Positions 1 to 9,739 of a DNA stretch of 64,000 nucleotides are shown here, one piece after another. The translations under genes and the position numbers were made by a program. The notes under the pieces are model-generated. The model saw only the letters and a program-made list of their open reading frames with translations, ran no database searches and was not told the DNA's origin. Each line of letters starts with the position of its first letter. Position 1 is the stretch's first letter. Where the stretch lies: contig CABQNT010000007.1 in assembly GCA_902465605.1 (NCBI GenBank), forward strand, positions 62,001-126,000, written 5' to 3'. Source of the stretch: Prevotella sp902465605 (GTDB lineage: Bacteria; Bacteroidota; Bacteroidia; Bacteroidales; Bacteroidaceae).

Positions 1-23
1 TTATCCAAAAACAACAACATCGT

Positions 24-1946
24 ATGAATTGGTTTAATAAGCTGGTAAATTGGTACTTTAAGAGAGATTCTTTACCGTATTGGTGTGTAATTTTAATAGA
101 TTGTATAATATGCTATCTATCAGGTTTATTTGTATTTTGGCTATTCTTTAGAGGAGCAGCCACTTTAGGCAATATAAAACCTATTACGCTTACTCTTTTA
201 TTATACCTCTTTTTTAATGTCATTTCGTTCCGAATATTCCATACCTATGCGGGCATTATACGTTATTCGTCTTTTGTAGACTTGCAACGTGTGGCGCTTG
301 CCATGGGTGTAGCTTTCTTTTTTGTTTTTCTTATTCATTATCCTATCTTATTTTGGGAGGATAATCGTTGGTTAGTTCCACTCCACACAAGACATATTAT
401 CTCTATCTATTTGGTTTCCACAATTTTGATGTGGACATTTAGAATCGTAGTAAAAATGATTTATGACACGATGTTTGAGAACGAGATGGCTCAGCGAACC
501 CTAATCTATGGAGTGAAAGAAGGGGGAATAGGATTGGCAAAGCATATCAACAACCAAAAGCCACAGCACTTTAGATTAATGGGATTTATTGCAAACGAGG
601 GCGATCCTACTCCTGGCTATTTGATGGGAAAAAAGGTTTATCGTGTTAATCAAAAATTATCTGAAGATATCCGATTAAAGAAAATAAAAAATGTATTGGT
701 TTCGCCTCTACGTAATAAAGAGTTTAGAGATGATGTCCAGTTACAAGACCTTTTGATTAATGCTGGTGTGACAATCTACATGACCAAAGGGTTACAAGAG
801 TGGGATAATCAAAACGCCACGAGTGTGGTGAACTCTCTAAAAGAAATTAGTGTCGAAGATCTGCTACCCAGAGACCAGATTCAGATAGATATGACGAGCA
901 TTGAACACCTGTTAAGAGGAAAGAAAATACTTATTACGGGGTCTGCAGGCAGTATTGGTTCGGAGATGGTTAAACAAATCGGTAAGTTTAACCCCGCACA
1001 GATGATACTGATAGACCAAGCAGAAACGCCACAGCATGATGTTCGTTTATTGATGGGAAAAGAATTTCCTAACGTTAGCACCGAGACGATAGTAGCATCT
1101 ATAGAAAACTATGAACGAATGGAAAAACTTTTTGCTACTTATCAGCCCGACTATGTCTTCCATGCTGCTGCTTACAAACATGTGCCAATGATGGAGGATA
1201 ATCCCAGTGAGAGCATTCAGAATAATATTTGGGGTACAAAGATTATTGCTGATTTGAGCGTCAAATATGGTGTGAAGAAGTTTGTCATGATTTCTACCGA
1301 TAAAGCTGTTAATCCTACCAATGTTATGGGATGCTCCAAACGTATCTGCGAGATCTATGTACAAAGTTTGGACAAGGCTGAAAAGGAGGGAAAGGTAAAG
1401 GGGAACACACAATTTGTGACAACTCGTTTTGGTAATGTCCTGGGATCAAATGGTTCTGTCATTCCTTTGTTTCAAAAGCAAATTAAAGCTGGGGGACCAG
1501 TCACTGTTACAGATCCCAATATTATTAGATACTTTATGTTAATACCAGAGGCGTGTAAGTTGGTGCTCGAGGCTGGTACTCAAGGAAATGGTGGTGAAAT
1601 ATTTGTATTTGACATGGGTAGCCCAGTGAAGATAGCCGACCTTGCTAAGCGCATGATTAAATTATCAGGGGCCGAAAATGTTGAAATTAAATACACAGGA
1701 CTTCGAGCTGGTGAGAAGCTCTATGAAGAAGTATTGAACGATGAAGAAAGTACGTTACCATCGTTTAATCCTAAAATACGAATTGCGAAGGTTCGCGAAT
1801 ATGATTATCATCAGATTGAGCAAAATATTCAGCAGCTCTTGGAAATATCTAAAACGTACGATGATTTGGAGATAGTACGCAAAATGAAACAAATTGTACC
1901 TGAGTTTAAGAGTAGAAATTCTGTTTATGAGAAGTTAGATCAATAA
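24..1946 (+). CDS. Membrane-anchored NDP-sugar 4,6-dehydratase/epimerase (PglF/WbpM/CapD family)
   Basis: Probable UDP-GlcNAc-type 4,6-dehydratase that starts synthesis of modified sugars for capsule, O-antigen or glycoprotein glycans at the inner membrane. The 640-residue length fits the large two-part members. Four hydrophobic segments lie within about residues 18-140, followed by a CoA-binding-like Rossmann region and a second NAD(P)-binding fold starting with GSAGSIGSE near residue 307. The motif STDKAVNPTNVMGCSK near 424-440 has Met where ordinary short-chain dehydrogenases have the catalytic Tyr, as is typical of this family. The next gene starts 30 bp downstream on the same strand, so the two are probably co-transcribed. 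Exact sugar substrate cannot be read from sequence. Confidence 0.9.
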   Translation: MNWFNKLVNWYFKRDSLPYWCVILIDCIICYLSGLFVFWLFFRGAATLGNIKPITLTLLLYLFFNVISFRIFHTYAGIIRYSSFVDLQRVALAMGVAFFFVFLIHYPILFWEDNRWLVPLHTRHIISIYLVSTILMWTFRIVVKMIYDTMFENEMAQRTLIYGVKEGGIGLAKHINNQKPQHFRLMGFIANEGDPTPGYLMGKKVYRVNQKLSEDIRLKKIKNVLVSPLRNKEFRDDVQLQDLLINAGVTIYMTKGLQEWDNQNATSVVNSLKEISVEDLLPRDQIQIDMTSIEHLLRGKKILITGSAGSIGSEMVKQIGKFNPAQMILIDQAETPQHDVRLLMGKEFPNVSTETIVASIENYERMEKLFATYQPDYVFHAAAYKHVPMMEDNPSESIQNNIWGTKIIADLSVKYGVKKFVMISTDKAVNPTNVMGCSKRICEIYVQSLDKAEKEGKVKGNTQFVTTRFGNVLGSNGSVIPLFQKQIKAGGPVTVTDPNIIRYFMLIPEACKLVLEAGTQGNGGEIFVFDMGSPVKIADLAKRMIKLSGAENVEIKYTGLRAGEKLYEEVLNDEESTLPSFNPKIRIAKVREYDYHQIEQNIQQLLEISKTYDDLEIVRKMKQIVPEFKSRNSVYEKLDQ

Positions 1947-1976
1947 ACAAATACCTTTCTTCTTCTAATTAACGAG

Positions 1977-3089
1977 ATGATGTCACCAGTACAAATGCTG
2001 TTTTTAATCATAAGATCCTCATTTTTTAATGAGCCCTTGCCATTTACTCAATTATCACATCAAGAATATAAACGTTTGATGTATGTAGCTTCCAGGCAGA
2101 CTATTGAGGGAATTGTGGCTGGTGTACTTATGCGATCTAATATCCAGTTAGATAGACAAGACGCACTACATGTGTTCTCTGTGAATAAATCCATAGAACA
2201 GTCTAATCATCGAGTTAATGCTGTGATTGTTAGGCTAAGTAGTATTCTCAAAAACAATAATATTGATTATATCGTATTTAAAGGACAAACCTTTTCAAAA
2301 ATTTATCCACATCCTTTAGAACGTGTACCTGGAGATATTGATTTCTTTTGTGATAAAGAACATTTCGAAGAGGCAAAAAAAGTGCTTGAAAAAGAATGGG
2401 GTATTGCGTTCTCCGGCTCTGAATCGGAACAACATTTAGAATTTAAACATGGTCAAGTCCCGTTAGAGATGCATTATAACATGATAAAGTTTAATCATCG
2501 TCAAATTCAGGAGTATTGGGACAATATCTTAAAATCTGCCAATAAAGATAGTTTGACTATTGAAGGTTGTCAAGTGGCTACTTTAGAACCTACTCTAAAT
2601 GTACTTTATACTTTTCTCCACTTGTATCACCATTTAGTAGAGCTTGGCGTTGGACTCCGACAGTTTTGTGATGTTTTGTGTCTCTTGCATTCCTATCATC
2701 AGGTGATTGATAAAAAATCTTTAGAGAAACATTTGGTGACGATGGGCTTTATGCGTGCATTTTGCGCTATAGGGTGGGTGTTGATTCACCAAATGGGATT
2801 GCCAATCAATGAATTCCCATTTAAGATTCAAGAACGCGATAAAAAAAAGGAGAAAGATATTTTAGATATTGTTCTTCGGGGTGGTAACTTTGGTAAGTAT
2901 ATATCAAGTACACCAGTGCGGTCGGGCATGAAATATAATATCGAAGCAACTTTTCGAAAATTTAGACACTACTATTTGTTTTGGAATCTATCGAGCAAAG
3001 AGATACGTGCCACAATTCTAAAAGAAATTCCAAAGAAAATTTGTTTCGCTTTAAGACTGCATGGTCTGAATAAAAAATATAAACGGTAA
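1977..3089 (+). CDS. Nucleotidyltransferase family protein (NTP_transf_5-like)
   Basis: A 370-residue protein resembling the uncharacterised nucleotidyltransferases often found in Bacteroidetes polysaccharide loci. Visible signature: VFKGQTFSKIYP near residue 100 followed by RVPGDIDFFCD near 115-124, which gives the GDxD metal-binding pair of the polymerase-beta-like fold. The rest is helical with no signal peptide or membrane segment, so it is probably cytoplasmic. It follows the sugar dehydratase by 30 bp, which suggests a role in the same surface glycan locus (inference). The substrate is unknown. It is AT-rich like its upstream neighbour and visibly more so than fabD downstream. Confidence 0.75.
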   Translation: MMSPVQMLFLIIRSSFFNEPLPFTQLSHQEYKRLMYVASRQTIEGIVAGVLMRSNIQLDRQDALHVFSVNKSIEQSNHRVNAVIVRLSSILKNNNIDYIVFKGQTFSKIYPHPLERVPGDIDFFCDKEHFEEAKKVLEKEWGIAFSGSESEQHLEFKHGQVPLEMHYNMIKFNHRQIQEYWDNILKSANKDSLTIEGCQVATLEPTLNVLYTFLHLYHHLVELGVGLRQFCDVLCLLHSYHQVIDKKSLEKHLVTMGFMRAFCAIGWVLIHQMGLPINEFPFKIQERDKKKEKDILDIVLRGGNFGKYISSTPVRSGMKYNIEATFRKFRHYYLFWNLSSKEIRATILKEIPKKICFALRLHGLNKKYKR

Positions 3090-3155
3090 TTTATTTCAAA
3101 AACTTCTCGTGTGAGGAGATAATATTGTATTTATATAAAATATAACAGAAAAGTT

Positions 3156-4040
3156 ATGAAAGCATTTGTATTTCCCGGTCAGGGATCCCAGTTTGTAGGA
3201 ATGGGAAAAGAACTTTATGATAATAACCAAACAGCAAAGGAGTTGTTTGACAAAGCCAACGAGGTGTTGGGTTATCGCATTACCGACATCATGTTTGCTG
3301 GTACCGATGAGCAACTCAAGGAAACCAAGGTGACGCAACCTGCCGTGTTCTTGCACAGTGTCATTTCAGCACTCTGTATGGGCGATGCGTTCAAGCCCGA
3401 TATGGTGGCAGGACACTCTTTGGGCGAGTTCTCTGCGTTGGTAGCAGCTGGTGCGTTGAGTTTTGAAGATGGTCTCAAATTGGTTTATGCTCGTGCCATG
3501 GCGATGCAGAAGGCATGTGAGGTGGCACCGGGTACCATGGCAGCAATCATTGGTTTGCCAGATGAAAAGGTAGAAGAGATATGTCAAGAGGTGAGCAAAG
3601 AAGGCAAAGTAGTCATTCCAGCTAATTATAACTGTCCTGGACAATTGGTGATTTCTGGAGATAAGGAAGGCATTGAGGAGGCTTGCGAAAAACTAAAGGC
3701 TGCGGGAGCCAAGCGTGCGTTGCCTTTGAAGGTGGGAGGTGCATTCCACTCGCCATTGATGCAGCCTGCCAAGGACGAGTTGCAAAAGGCGATAGAGGCT
3801 ACCACGGTGAATACGCCTCAATGTCCTGTGTACCAGAATGTAGACGGGAAACCTTATACCGATGCAGCTAAGATTAAGGCAAACCTTATTGCCCAACTGA
3901 CCAGTAGCGTTCGTTGGACAACAACGGTGCAGAACATGATTGCCGATGGTGCTACCGACTTTACTGAATGTGGACCAGGCAAGGCTTTGCAGGGCATGAT
4001 AGGGCGCATCAGCAAGGAAGTTGCAGTCCACGGCATATAA
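3156..4040 (+). CDS. fabD: Malonyl-CoA:ACP transacylase
   Basis: Transfers malonyl groups from CoA to acyl carrier protein for type II fatty acid synthesis in the cytoplasm. The 294-residue length is normal. FPGQGSQFVGMG opens the protein, GHSLGE carries the nucleophile Ser88, and the AFHSPLM motif near residue 198 carries the catalytic His. The C-terminal ECGPGKALQGMI segment is also typical. The gene is followed by a 210-bp gap and has no other fatty acid synthesis gene beside it, so it appears to be transcribed alone or from the polysaccharide region upstream (67-bp gap). Confidence 0.97.
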   Translation: MKAFVFPGQGSQFVGMGKELYDNNQTAKELFDKANEVLGYRITDIMFAGTDEQLKETKVTQPAVFLHSVISALCMGDAFKPDMVAGHSLGEFSALVAAGALSFEDGLKLVYARAMAMQKACEVAPGTMAAIIGLPDEKVEEICQEVSKEGKVVIPANYNCPGQLVISGDKEGIEEACEKLKAAGAKRALPLKVGGAFHSPLMQPAKDELQKAIEATTVNTPQCPVYQNVDGKPYTDAAKIKANLIAQLTSSVRWTTTVQNMIADGATDFTECGPGKALQGMIGRISKEVAVHGI

Positions 4041-4200
4041 ATTCCCGTTGGGAGTACATAGTAGTCAATAGGAGTAATGTGGGAATTAATAGACAAATGT
4101 CATTTAATCGCAAGTATTAAATTAGGTGTTGTTTGTTAACTCCCATTTTATATCTTATGAATTTCCTTTTAACTTCCATAGAAAGAACTGCTATCGTCCG

Positions 4201-4244
4201 TTAACTCCCTATTAACTCCTATCTAACTCCCTATTAACTCCTTA
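4201..4244. repeat. Short tandem repeat of TTAACTCC(C/T)TA units
   Basis: Four imperfect 10-12 bp units of the form TTAACTCCCTA stand head to tail just before the GH13 start codon, and a further TTAACTCCC lies at 4136-4144. The array fills the position where the ribosome binding region of the next gene would be. The surrounding 4040-4250 gap holds nothing else I can recognise. Function is unknown; it may be simple-sequence drift or a regulatory tract. Confidence 0.7.
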
Positions 4245-4249
4245 TAAAA

Positions 4250-5926
4250 ATGACCATCTATCAAATCTTTACTCGCCTTTTTGGTAATCAAAACATGACC
4301 CGCATGCCTCATGGAACGATGCAGGAGAATGGAGTGGGGAAGATGAATGACATCACCACGACCGTGCTCAATCGTATTCACGACATGGGGTTCACGCATG
4401 TGTGGTTCACGGGTATTGTTCGCCATGCAACGACAACCGATTACTCTACCTACGGCATCCCTCGTCAACATCCAGCCATTGTGAAGGGAAAGGCTGGGTC
4501 GCCATACGCTATTACCGATTATTATGATGTCGACCCCGATCTTGCCGTGCAGGTGCCGAAGCGTATGAACGAGTTCGAAGCTTTGGTGAAACGAACGCAC
4601 GAGGCAGGCATGAAGGTGATTGTTGATTTCGTCCCCAATCATGTGGCTCGGCAATATCACTCCATTTGCAAACCTCAGGGTGTGAGAGACTTGGGGGAGA
4701 ACGATGATGTAAACAAGCACTTTGACATTCACAACAATTTTTATTATTGCCCAGGCTATCCCTTTGAACCTGCCATTGATTTGTGCAAGGATGCCAGCGA
4801 ACCTTATCGTGAATATCCTGCCAAATGCACGGGTAACGATTGTTTTAATGCTTCGCCCTCAGCTAATGATTGGTACGAGACCGTCAAACTGAACTATGGC
4901 ATTGATTACACTGATGCTGGTGGACGCAGCGATCATTTCGACCCCATGCCCGACACATGGCGACAGATGACAGACATTCTGCTGTTTTGGGCTTCCAAGG
5001 GTGTGGACGGCTTCCGTTGTGACATGGCAGAGATGGTGCCAACGGCATTTTGGCATTACGCTATTGGTAAGCTCAAGGCAACCTATCCTCACGTCATCAT
5101 CATTGGCGAGGTGTACAATCCCACCCTTTATCGGGCGTATATCGCTTCGGGATTTGATTACTTATATGATAAGGTGGGCATGTACGACTGTTTGCGCGAC
5201 ATCGTGTGTGGCAAACGTCCAGCCCATCACATTACCCGCCAATGGCAATCCGTGGATGATATTTTGCCAAAGATGCTCTATTTCTTGGAAAACCACGACG
5301 AGCAACGCATCGCCAGCGACTTCTTTTGTGGCAGTGCCGAACGTGCTTTGCCAGCTTTCATGGTATGCGCATGGCTGCACACCAATCCTGTCATGGTGTA
5401 TGCCGGACAGGAATTTGGCGAACGAGGTATGGATGCAGAAGGATTCAGTGGTCTTGATGGTAGGACAACCATATTCGACTATTGGGCGGTAAAGTCCGTC
5501 ATCGAAGGATATTATCAAAGAAGAAAAATGGATAACCACAGTAAAACGTTATCCGAAACTTATCGACAAATACTCAATTTGCGTAACCTGCCTGCCATTG
5601 CGCACGGTCAGTTCTTCGATTTGATGTATGCCAATAGTCAGCACTCGGCATTGTTCAATCCCGATGAGCAGTATGTCTTCTTGCGTAGATCGGCTGAGCA
5701 AATCTTGTTGATTGTCGTGAATTTCTCGCCCAATCAGCAAACAGTGCACATCAACATTCCAGAACATGCCTTCAACTATTTACAAATGTCGCAAGGTAAT
5801 TGCAAAGCCATTGACTTGATGACCAACAAAGAACAAACCGTAGCGTGGCAAGTTGGTCGGCCTTTTGTAACACAGGTGATGGGCTATGGCGGTAAAATTT
5901 ATGAAATAAAACGTCATGAAGTATGA
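4250..5926 (+). CDS. GH13 alpha-amylase-family glycosidase/transglycosylase, cytoplasmic
   Basis: A 558-residue alpha-amylase-superfamily enzyme. The conserved regions appear in order: VDFVPNH near 124-130, GFRCDMAEM near 254-262 (nucleophile Asp), IIGEVYNP near 283-290 (acid/base Glu) and ENHDEQR near 346-352 (transition-state Asp). There is no signal peptide, so it probably acts on internal glycogen or imported maltodextrin rather than outside the cell. The C-terminal part, from about residue 440, looks like the usual beta-sandwich domain. It is not next to susCD, so it is not obviously part of that locus. The exact specificity is not clear from sequence. Confidence 0.9.
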   Translation: MTIYQIFTRLFGNQNMTRMPHGTMQENGVGKMNDITTTVLNRIHDMGFTHVWFTGIVRHATTTDYSTYGIPRQHPAIVKGKAGSPYAITDYYDVDPDLAVQVPKRMNEFEALVKRTHEAGMKVIVDFVPNHVARQYHSICKPQGVRDLGENDDVNKHFDIHNNFYYCPGYPFEPAIDLCKDASEPYREYPAKCTGNDCFNASPSANDWYETVKLNYGIDYTDAGGRSDHFDPMPDTWRQMTDILLFWASKGVDGFRCDMAEMVPTAFWHYAIGKLKATYPHVIIIGEVYNPTLYRAYIASGFDYLYDKVGMYDCLRDIVCGKRPAHHITRQWQSVDDILPKMLYFLENHDEQRIASDFFCGSAERALPAFMVCAWLHTNPVMVYAGQEFGERGMDAEGFSGLDGRTTIFDYWAVKSVIEGYYQRRKMDNHSKTLSETYRQILNLRNLPAIAHGQFFDLMYANSQHSALFNPDEQYVFLRRSAEQILLIVVNFSPNQQTVHINIPEHAFNYLQMSQGNCKAIDLMTNKEQTVAWQVGRPFVTQVMGYGGKIYEIKRHEV

Positions 5927-5953
5927 TTTTTCAGCTCTAATCTACTCGAAAAT

Positions 5954-5986
5954 TCCCCATTCTCGTCAAATGACAGAGGATGGGGA
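5954..5986 (+). terminator. Intrinsic terminator after the GH13 gene
   Basis: The inverted repeat TCCCCATTCTC / GAGGATGGGGA surrounds an 11-nt loop and is followed by GTTTTCGTTT, 28 bp after the GH13 stop codon. Confidence 0.75.
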
Positions 5987-6059
5987 GTTTTCGTTTAGGG
6001 TTCTTTTGTTCGTTTCTACATTTATGGCTATCTTTGTCTGTTCATAAAATAACAAGATT

Positions 6060-6518
6060 GTGTTGGAAATTCAAGAGCGGGAAGTGTCATTCCCACCAGC
6101 CCATACTGCAGAGCATTTACTCAATCAATTGATGCATAGAATGTTTGGATGTGAGCGTTCAAACAATGCACACATTGAGCGAAAGAAAAGTAAAATGACG
6201 TTTATTCTTGATCATAAACCGGACAAACGTGACGAGAAAGAGATTGAGACTCTCATGAACGAGTTGATACAACAAGATATGCCCGTTACGTTTGAAGTGG
6301 TTGACAGGCAGCATCTTCCCGAAGGAATCAGCTTAGACCGCCTGCCTGCCGATGCTTCCGAAGCGATTCGCATTTGCCGCATTGGTGATTACGACGCTTG
6401 TCCGTGTATCGGAAAACATGTGCGTTCAACCTCGCAAATAGGACGGTTCGAACTGTTGGGAACCAACTGGGACGAACATAAAAAAACTTTTAGAGTTCGG
6501 TTCAAAATCATTCCATAG
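6060..6518 (+). CDS. AlaX-like HxxxH protein (tRNA synthetase editing-domain family)
   Basis: A 152-residue stand-alone version of the second additional domain found in alanyl- and threonyl-tRNA synthetases. Such proteins hydrolyse mischarged tRNA in trans. The zinc-site elements are visible: HTAEH at residues 15-19 and CPCIGKHV near 113-121. The only plausible start in the track frame is GTG at 6060, since HTAEH lies only 15 residues in and no ATG precedes it. It is shorter than classical AlaX and lacks the N-terminal barrel, so the tRNA substrate is uncertain. Confidence 0.8.
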   Translation: MLEIQEREVSFPPAHTAEHLLNQLMHRMFGCERSNNAHIERKKSKMTFILDHKPDKRDEKEIETLMNELIQQDMPVTFEVVDRQHLPEGISLDRLPADASEAIRICRIGDYDACPCIGKHVRSTSQIGRFELLGTNWDEHKKTFRVRFKIIP

Positions 6519-6568
6519 GGCTACTTTCTCATAGCTACCCACTTCTTTTAAAACTCATTTTCATTGTG

Positions 6569-7555
6569 ATGGAACAAAATATGGATTCTTTAGATCACGA
6601 ACATGTTTCTCCCAAACATTTTAATCGTGCCCCTTTGCTGGCTCACCTGAGCATGTTCTCAGCCTGTGCCATTTGGGGACTCATGGCTCCTATTGGCAAA
6701 GATGCCATGCTGCATGGGGTGAATGGCGTGAGTATGGTTTCGTTTAGAGTGCTGGGCGGAGCCATCTTGTTTTGGGTGAGTTCGCTTTTTGTCAAGCGCG
6801 AGCATGTACCCCTACGGGATGTGTTGTGGTTTATTGGTGCTGCCGTTTTCGGATTGGTCTGCAACCAATGTTGTTTTACCATCGGCTTAAGCTACACTTC
6901 TCCCATCAATGCCAGCATCGTCACAACCTCTATGCCTATATTTGCCATGGTGTTGGCGGCACTCATTTTGAAAGAACCCATCACGGGTAAAAAGGCAATG
7001 GGCGTGTTGATAGGATGTTGCGGCGCGCTGATTTTGATATTAACCAGCATGACCGCAGGCGATGCCAAGGTTGGTGACATTCGCGGCGACCTGATGGTCA
7101 TGGGGGCGCAGCTGTCTTATGCGTTTTATTTATCCACATTCAACAAGTTGGTGAAGCGGTATTCGGTCTTTACCGTCAACAAATGGATGTTTCTATGGGC
7201 CACCTGTCTCATCTGGCCGTTTTCTTTCCGTGAAGTCATGGATATTCCTTGGACGGCTGTTTCTACTAAAACCTGGTTGGAAACCGCCTATGTTGTTTTC
7301 TTTGGTACGTTTGTCGGATACATCCTCGTCATTTCAGCCCAACGCGTGTTGCGCCCAACGGTGGTCAGTTCCTACAACTATGTACAGCCCATTGTGGCCG
7401 TGGTCGTAACGGTACTCACGGGAATGGGTATTTTCAAATGGACGCATGGCCTTGCTGTTCTCATGGTGTTTGTGGGCGTTTGGATGGTCACCAAGTCAAG
7501 GTCGCGTCACGACATGGTAGACAATAAGGGCGAGTTGACACGTGATTCGGCTTAG
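6569..7555 (+). CDS. EamA/DMT-superfamily inner-membrane transporter
   Basis: About 328 residues with ten hydrophobic segments arranged as two EamA repeats, the usual architecture of drug/metabolite transporters such as RhaT- and YdcZ-type permeases. The first repeat begins at SACAIWGLMAPIGKDA and the second near DLMVMGAQLSYAFYLS. I place the start at the ATG at 6569 rather than the overlapping GTG at 6566. The substrate cannot be predicted from sequence. It lies 50 bp after the AlaX-like gene on the same strand and may be read with it. Confidence 0.88.
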   Translation: MEQNMDSLDHEHVSPKHFNRAPLLAHLSMFSACAIWGLMAPIGKDAMLHGVNGVSMVSFRVLGGAILFWVSSLFVKREHVPLRDVLWFIGAAVFGLVCNQCCFTIGLSYTSPINASIVTTSMPIFAMVLAALILKEPITGKKAMGVLIGCCGALILILTSMTAGDAKVGDIRGDLMVMGAQLSYAFYLSTFNKLVKRYSVFTVNKWMFLWATCLIWPFSFREVMDIPWTAVSTKTWLETAYVVFFGTFVGYILVISAQRVLRPTVVSSYNYVQPIVAVVVTVLTGMGIFKWTHGLAVLMVFVGVWMVTKSRSRHDMVDNKGELTRDSA

Positions 7556-7637
7556 CACTCTGCAAAAAATGTCAGTAAGGTCTGTGAAGAAAAGCAACTT
7601 TTTTCGATAAACAAATAGAACAAAAAAGATATTTATT

Positions 7638-7668
7638 TTTGTAAAATTTGGTTTTTTTGTTATCTTTG
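7638..7668 (+). promoter_or_regulatory. Bacteroidetes-type promoter (-33 TTTG / -7 TATCTTTG)
   Basis: TTTG at 7638-7641 and TATCTTTG at 7661-7668 are separated by 19 nt. Transcription from here would begin about 20 nt before the ATG at 7693, which is why that ATG, not the TTG at 7648, is taken as the start. Confidence 0.75.
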
Positions 7669-7692
7669 TACATCAATTTAAAGCTAACCAAT

Positions 7693-8271
7693 ATGAAGCG
7701 AACACTTTTATGGGCCTTCTGCAGTCTCTTTGCAATCTTCGTGAGTGCTCAGCAGCCTGTTGATACTGCTGTGAAACTAGACCGCACAGAGGCGCTGCCG
7801 AACATGATTCGACTGAATTACGGGCTTGGCATCATGACATCCAAGTTTGAGGATGTGAGAGAAACTTACAATTCAAGCTCTGTCGTAACACTGAGCCTTG
7901 ACTATGAGCATTTGTGGGACAATGGGCTGGGCTTTGGCATTCATGCCAGTCAAAACCACTTCTGCAAGCCCAACTGCAATGTACTCTTTGTGGGAGGCAG
8001 CTTTGTCGCCACATGGACAACCGACAAAGGCTGGCGATGGGAAGGTGCGGTAGGCATGGGCTTTGCCCGCAATGATCTGGAACAGCGGGACCAGGAAAAC
8101 GGGCTTGGACTTCTTACCATTCTTGGTTGCACTTATAAGTTGTCATACCATTGGGGCATCGGAGCCGACCTCAGGCAGCTCACTTCCATCTATCGTAAGC
8201 CCGCCGGATGGGAGGGTCGGTATGGGTTCAACCATTATCAGTTAGGCATCGGCCTGGCTTATTTGTTTTAA
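7693..8271 (+). CDS. Small exported beta-barrel-like protein
   Basis: A 192-residue protein with a clear signal peptide (MKRTLLWAFCSLFAIFVSAQ). The mature part alternates polar and aromatic residues in short strands (SLDYEHLWDNGLGFGIHAS, GWRWEGAVGMGFARND) and ends in YLF. That pattern suggests a small outer-membrane beta-barrel. I do not recognise a named family. A promoter lies just upstream, and the next gene on the strand starts 63 bp after the stop, so the two may form an operon of envelope proteins. Function unknown. Confidence 0.7.
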   Translation: MKRTLLWAFCSLFAIFVSAQQPVDTAVKLDRTEALPNMIRLNYGLGIMTSKFEDVRETYNSSSVVTLSLDYEHLWDNGLGFGIHASQNHFCKPNCNVLFVGGSFVATWTTDKGWRWEGAVGMGFARNDLEQRDQENGLGLLTILGCTYKLSYHWGIGADLRQLTSIYRKPAGWEGRYGFNHYQLGIGLAYLF

Positions 8272-8334
8272 CCGCTTTCACTGTTGTCACATTCTGACGG
8301 AAACAAGGACAAACACTATTAATCTCAGTTAGAT

Positions 8335-9042
8335 ATGAAAAAGATTCAAACAAGCACTGCCGCCGTAGCTATAAGCCTGCTGCTGGCCACGGCCTCTTTC
8401 GTTCCAGGCTATGCTCAAAATGAGACGGAACAGGTTGAAAAAGAACATACGCACAAGTGTGTGACCATTAAATACTGCAACAATAACGAGGAATTGGCCG
8501 CAGGCGAATGGAAAACTGCCGACAGCGTGACCGTGATCACCAAGACGCGCAACCAACAGATGTGGTGGGGCGGAAACGATTTCAGGTTCGACTCGCACGG
8601 CAAGCAGGTCAAGAAGCTGCTCAAGAAGGATGCTTTCGCCATTATGTATGGCGACACCCTCTTGCTGAACACCCGTCCGTACAAGGATCGTGGATGTGCT
8701 TTCGGCAATGGATATGCCCGAGCCTTCAAGATGAGCGACGGCCATCTGCTGCTCACCTACCTCAATGTGAAAGAAATGACCAGCCGCGCTACCATTGGTG
8801 GAATGTTCGGCCTCATTGGTGCGTTGGCCACGGCTGCCGCCTCCAAGAAAGTAGCCAGTCAGAATGTGTGCTACGTCATCACGCCTGGCAACAAGAAAGC
8901 CTTGATAGTTGACGAGAAGCTCATGGCGGTTTTGCTCAACGATCATCAGTCCCTACTCGATGAATACCGTTCTGTAGAAAAGAAGAAACGACTCCATGCC
9001 GAGACCGTCATGCCCTTGTTGAAGAAGGCCGGTCTGCTGTAA
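8335..9042 (+). CDS. Exported protein of unknown function
   Basis: A 235-residue protein with a signal peptide ending near SFVPGYAQ. A hydrophobic segment (TIGGMFGLIGALATAAASKK) lies near residues 161-180 and may anchor or insert in a membrane. The C-terminus is charged and helical. No domain is recognised. It follows the small barrel-like protein by 63 bp on the same strand, suggesting joint expression. It is probably a Bacteroidales-specific envelope protein; nothing in the sequence points to an enzymatic role. Confidence 0.7.
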   Translation: MKKIQTSTAAVAISLLLATASFVPGYAQNETEQVEKEHTHKCVTIKYCNNNEELAAGEWKTADSVTVITKTRNQQMWWGGNDFRFDSHGKQVKKLLKKDAFAIMYGDTLLLNTRPYKDRGCAFGNGYARAFKMSDGHLLLTYLNVKEMTSRATIGGMFGLIGALATAAASKKVASQNVCYVITPGNKKALIVDEKLMAVLLNDHQSLLDEYRSVEKKKRLHAETVMPLLKKAGLL

Positions 9043-9077
9043 GTGAAAAAAGGTCGTGATTTTTTGGAATAGACAAA

Positions 9078-9734
9078 TCAGCAGGTGTGCTGTTTCCCCG
9101 TTTCCTCATCATAGAGATTGTCGAATTGTTGTCGTAGTTTTTCTGGATTCTCTATGATGCTGCGGATGGTTTTCAGGTGCTGTTCGTTGGGCGAGTTGGG
9201 AATCCATAGCTTGATGTAGCCTGTGTTGGAATATTTCTCTTGCAGGTGAGCCAGAAAGCGATGCCACTGTTCTTCACGATTCTTTCCCGGCTCGTTTTCC
9301 AACCCAAACTGTACCGCGCGGCGAAAAACATGCTCTGGGTCGAGGTCTCTGTCAGCCTCGGCCACAATCTTTCCATAGATGCTGCGTGGCGAATGGGATG
9401 CGCTGGCACGGTGATCTTCAACGGCTTCGCGCATGATGCGTATCTGTTCTGGTGAGAACCATCGCTTCAATCGTGCGTCAGTGGCAAGTATTTTTCCTCC
9501 GGTGATGTGATGAATGGCCCTCGGTCCAGACATGCCGATGTCATGGTACGCCGCTACGGTGTATGCCATGTTTACGTCTGCCCCCATCCTTTTGGCCAGC
9601 TCGAGGCTTCCTTTGATGACATGCTGCACATGCCCCAATCCATGCGAAAGACCAAATTCATTGTATTTCGGGAGGATGTTTTGCTCGATGAAAGCCATTA
9701 AATCAAGGTTTACATTGTTTTCTATCATGCCCAT
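9078..9734 (-). CDS. HD-domain phosphohydrolase-like protein
   Basis: About 218 residues with the metal-binding pattern of the HD superfamily: SHGLGHVQHV near residues 30-39, AYHDIGM with the HD pair near 64-65, and a downstream EDHRAS. These proteins commonly cleave phosphate from nucleotides or related substrates; the substrate here is unknown. An upstream TTG/ATG-open frame extends to 9788, but the promoter -7 box (complement of 9747-9754) lies inside it, so I take the ATG at 9734, with 9728 as the alternative. It is transcribed divergently from menA. Confidence 0.82.
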   Translation of the reverse strand: MGMIENNVNLDLMAFIEQNILPKYNEFGLSHGLGHVQHVIKGSLELAKRMGADVNMAYTVAAYHDIGMSGPRAIHHITGGKILATDARLKRWFSPEQIRIMREAVEDHRASASHSPRSIYGKIVAEADRDLDPEHVFRRAVQFGLENEPGKNREEQWHRFLAHLQEKYSNTGYIKLWIPNSPNEQHLKTIRSIIENPEKLRQQFDNLYDEETGKQHTC

Positions 9735-9739
9735 GGGAG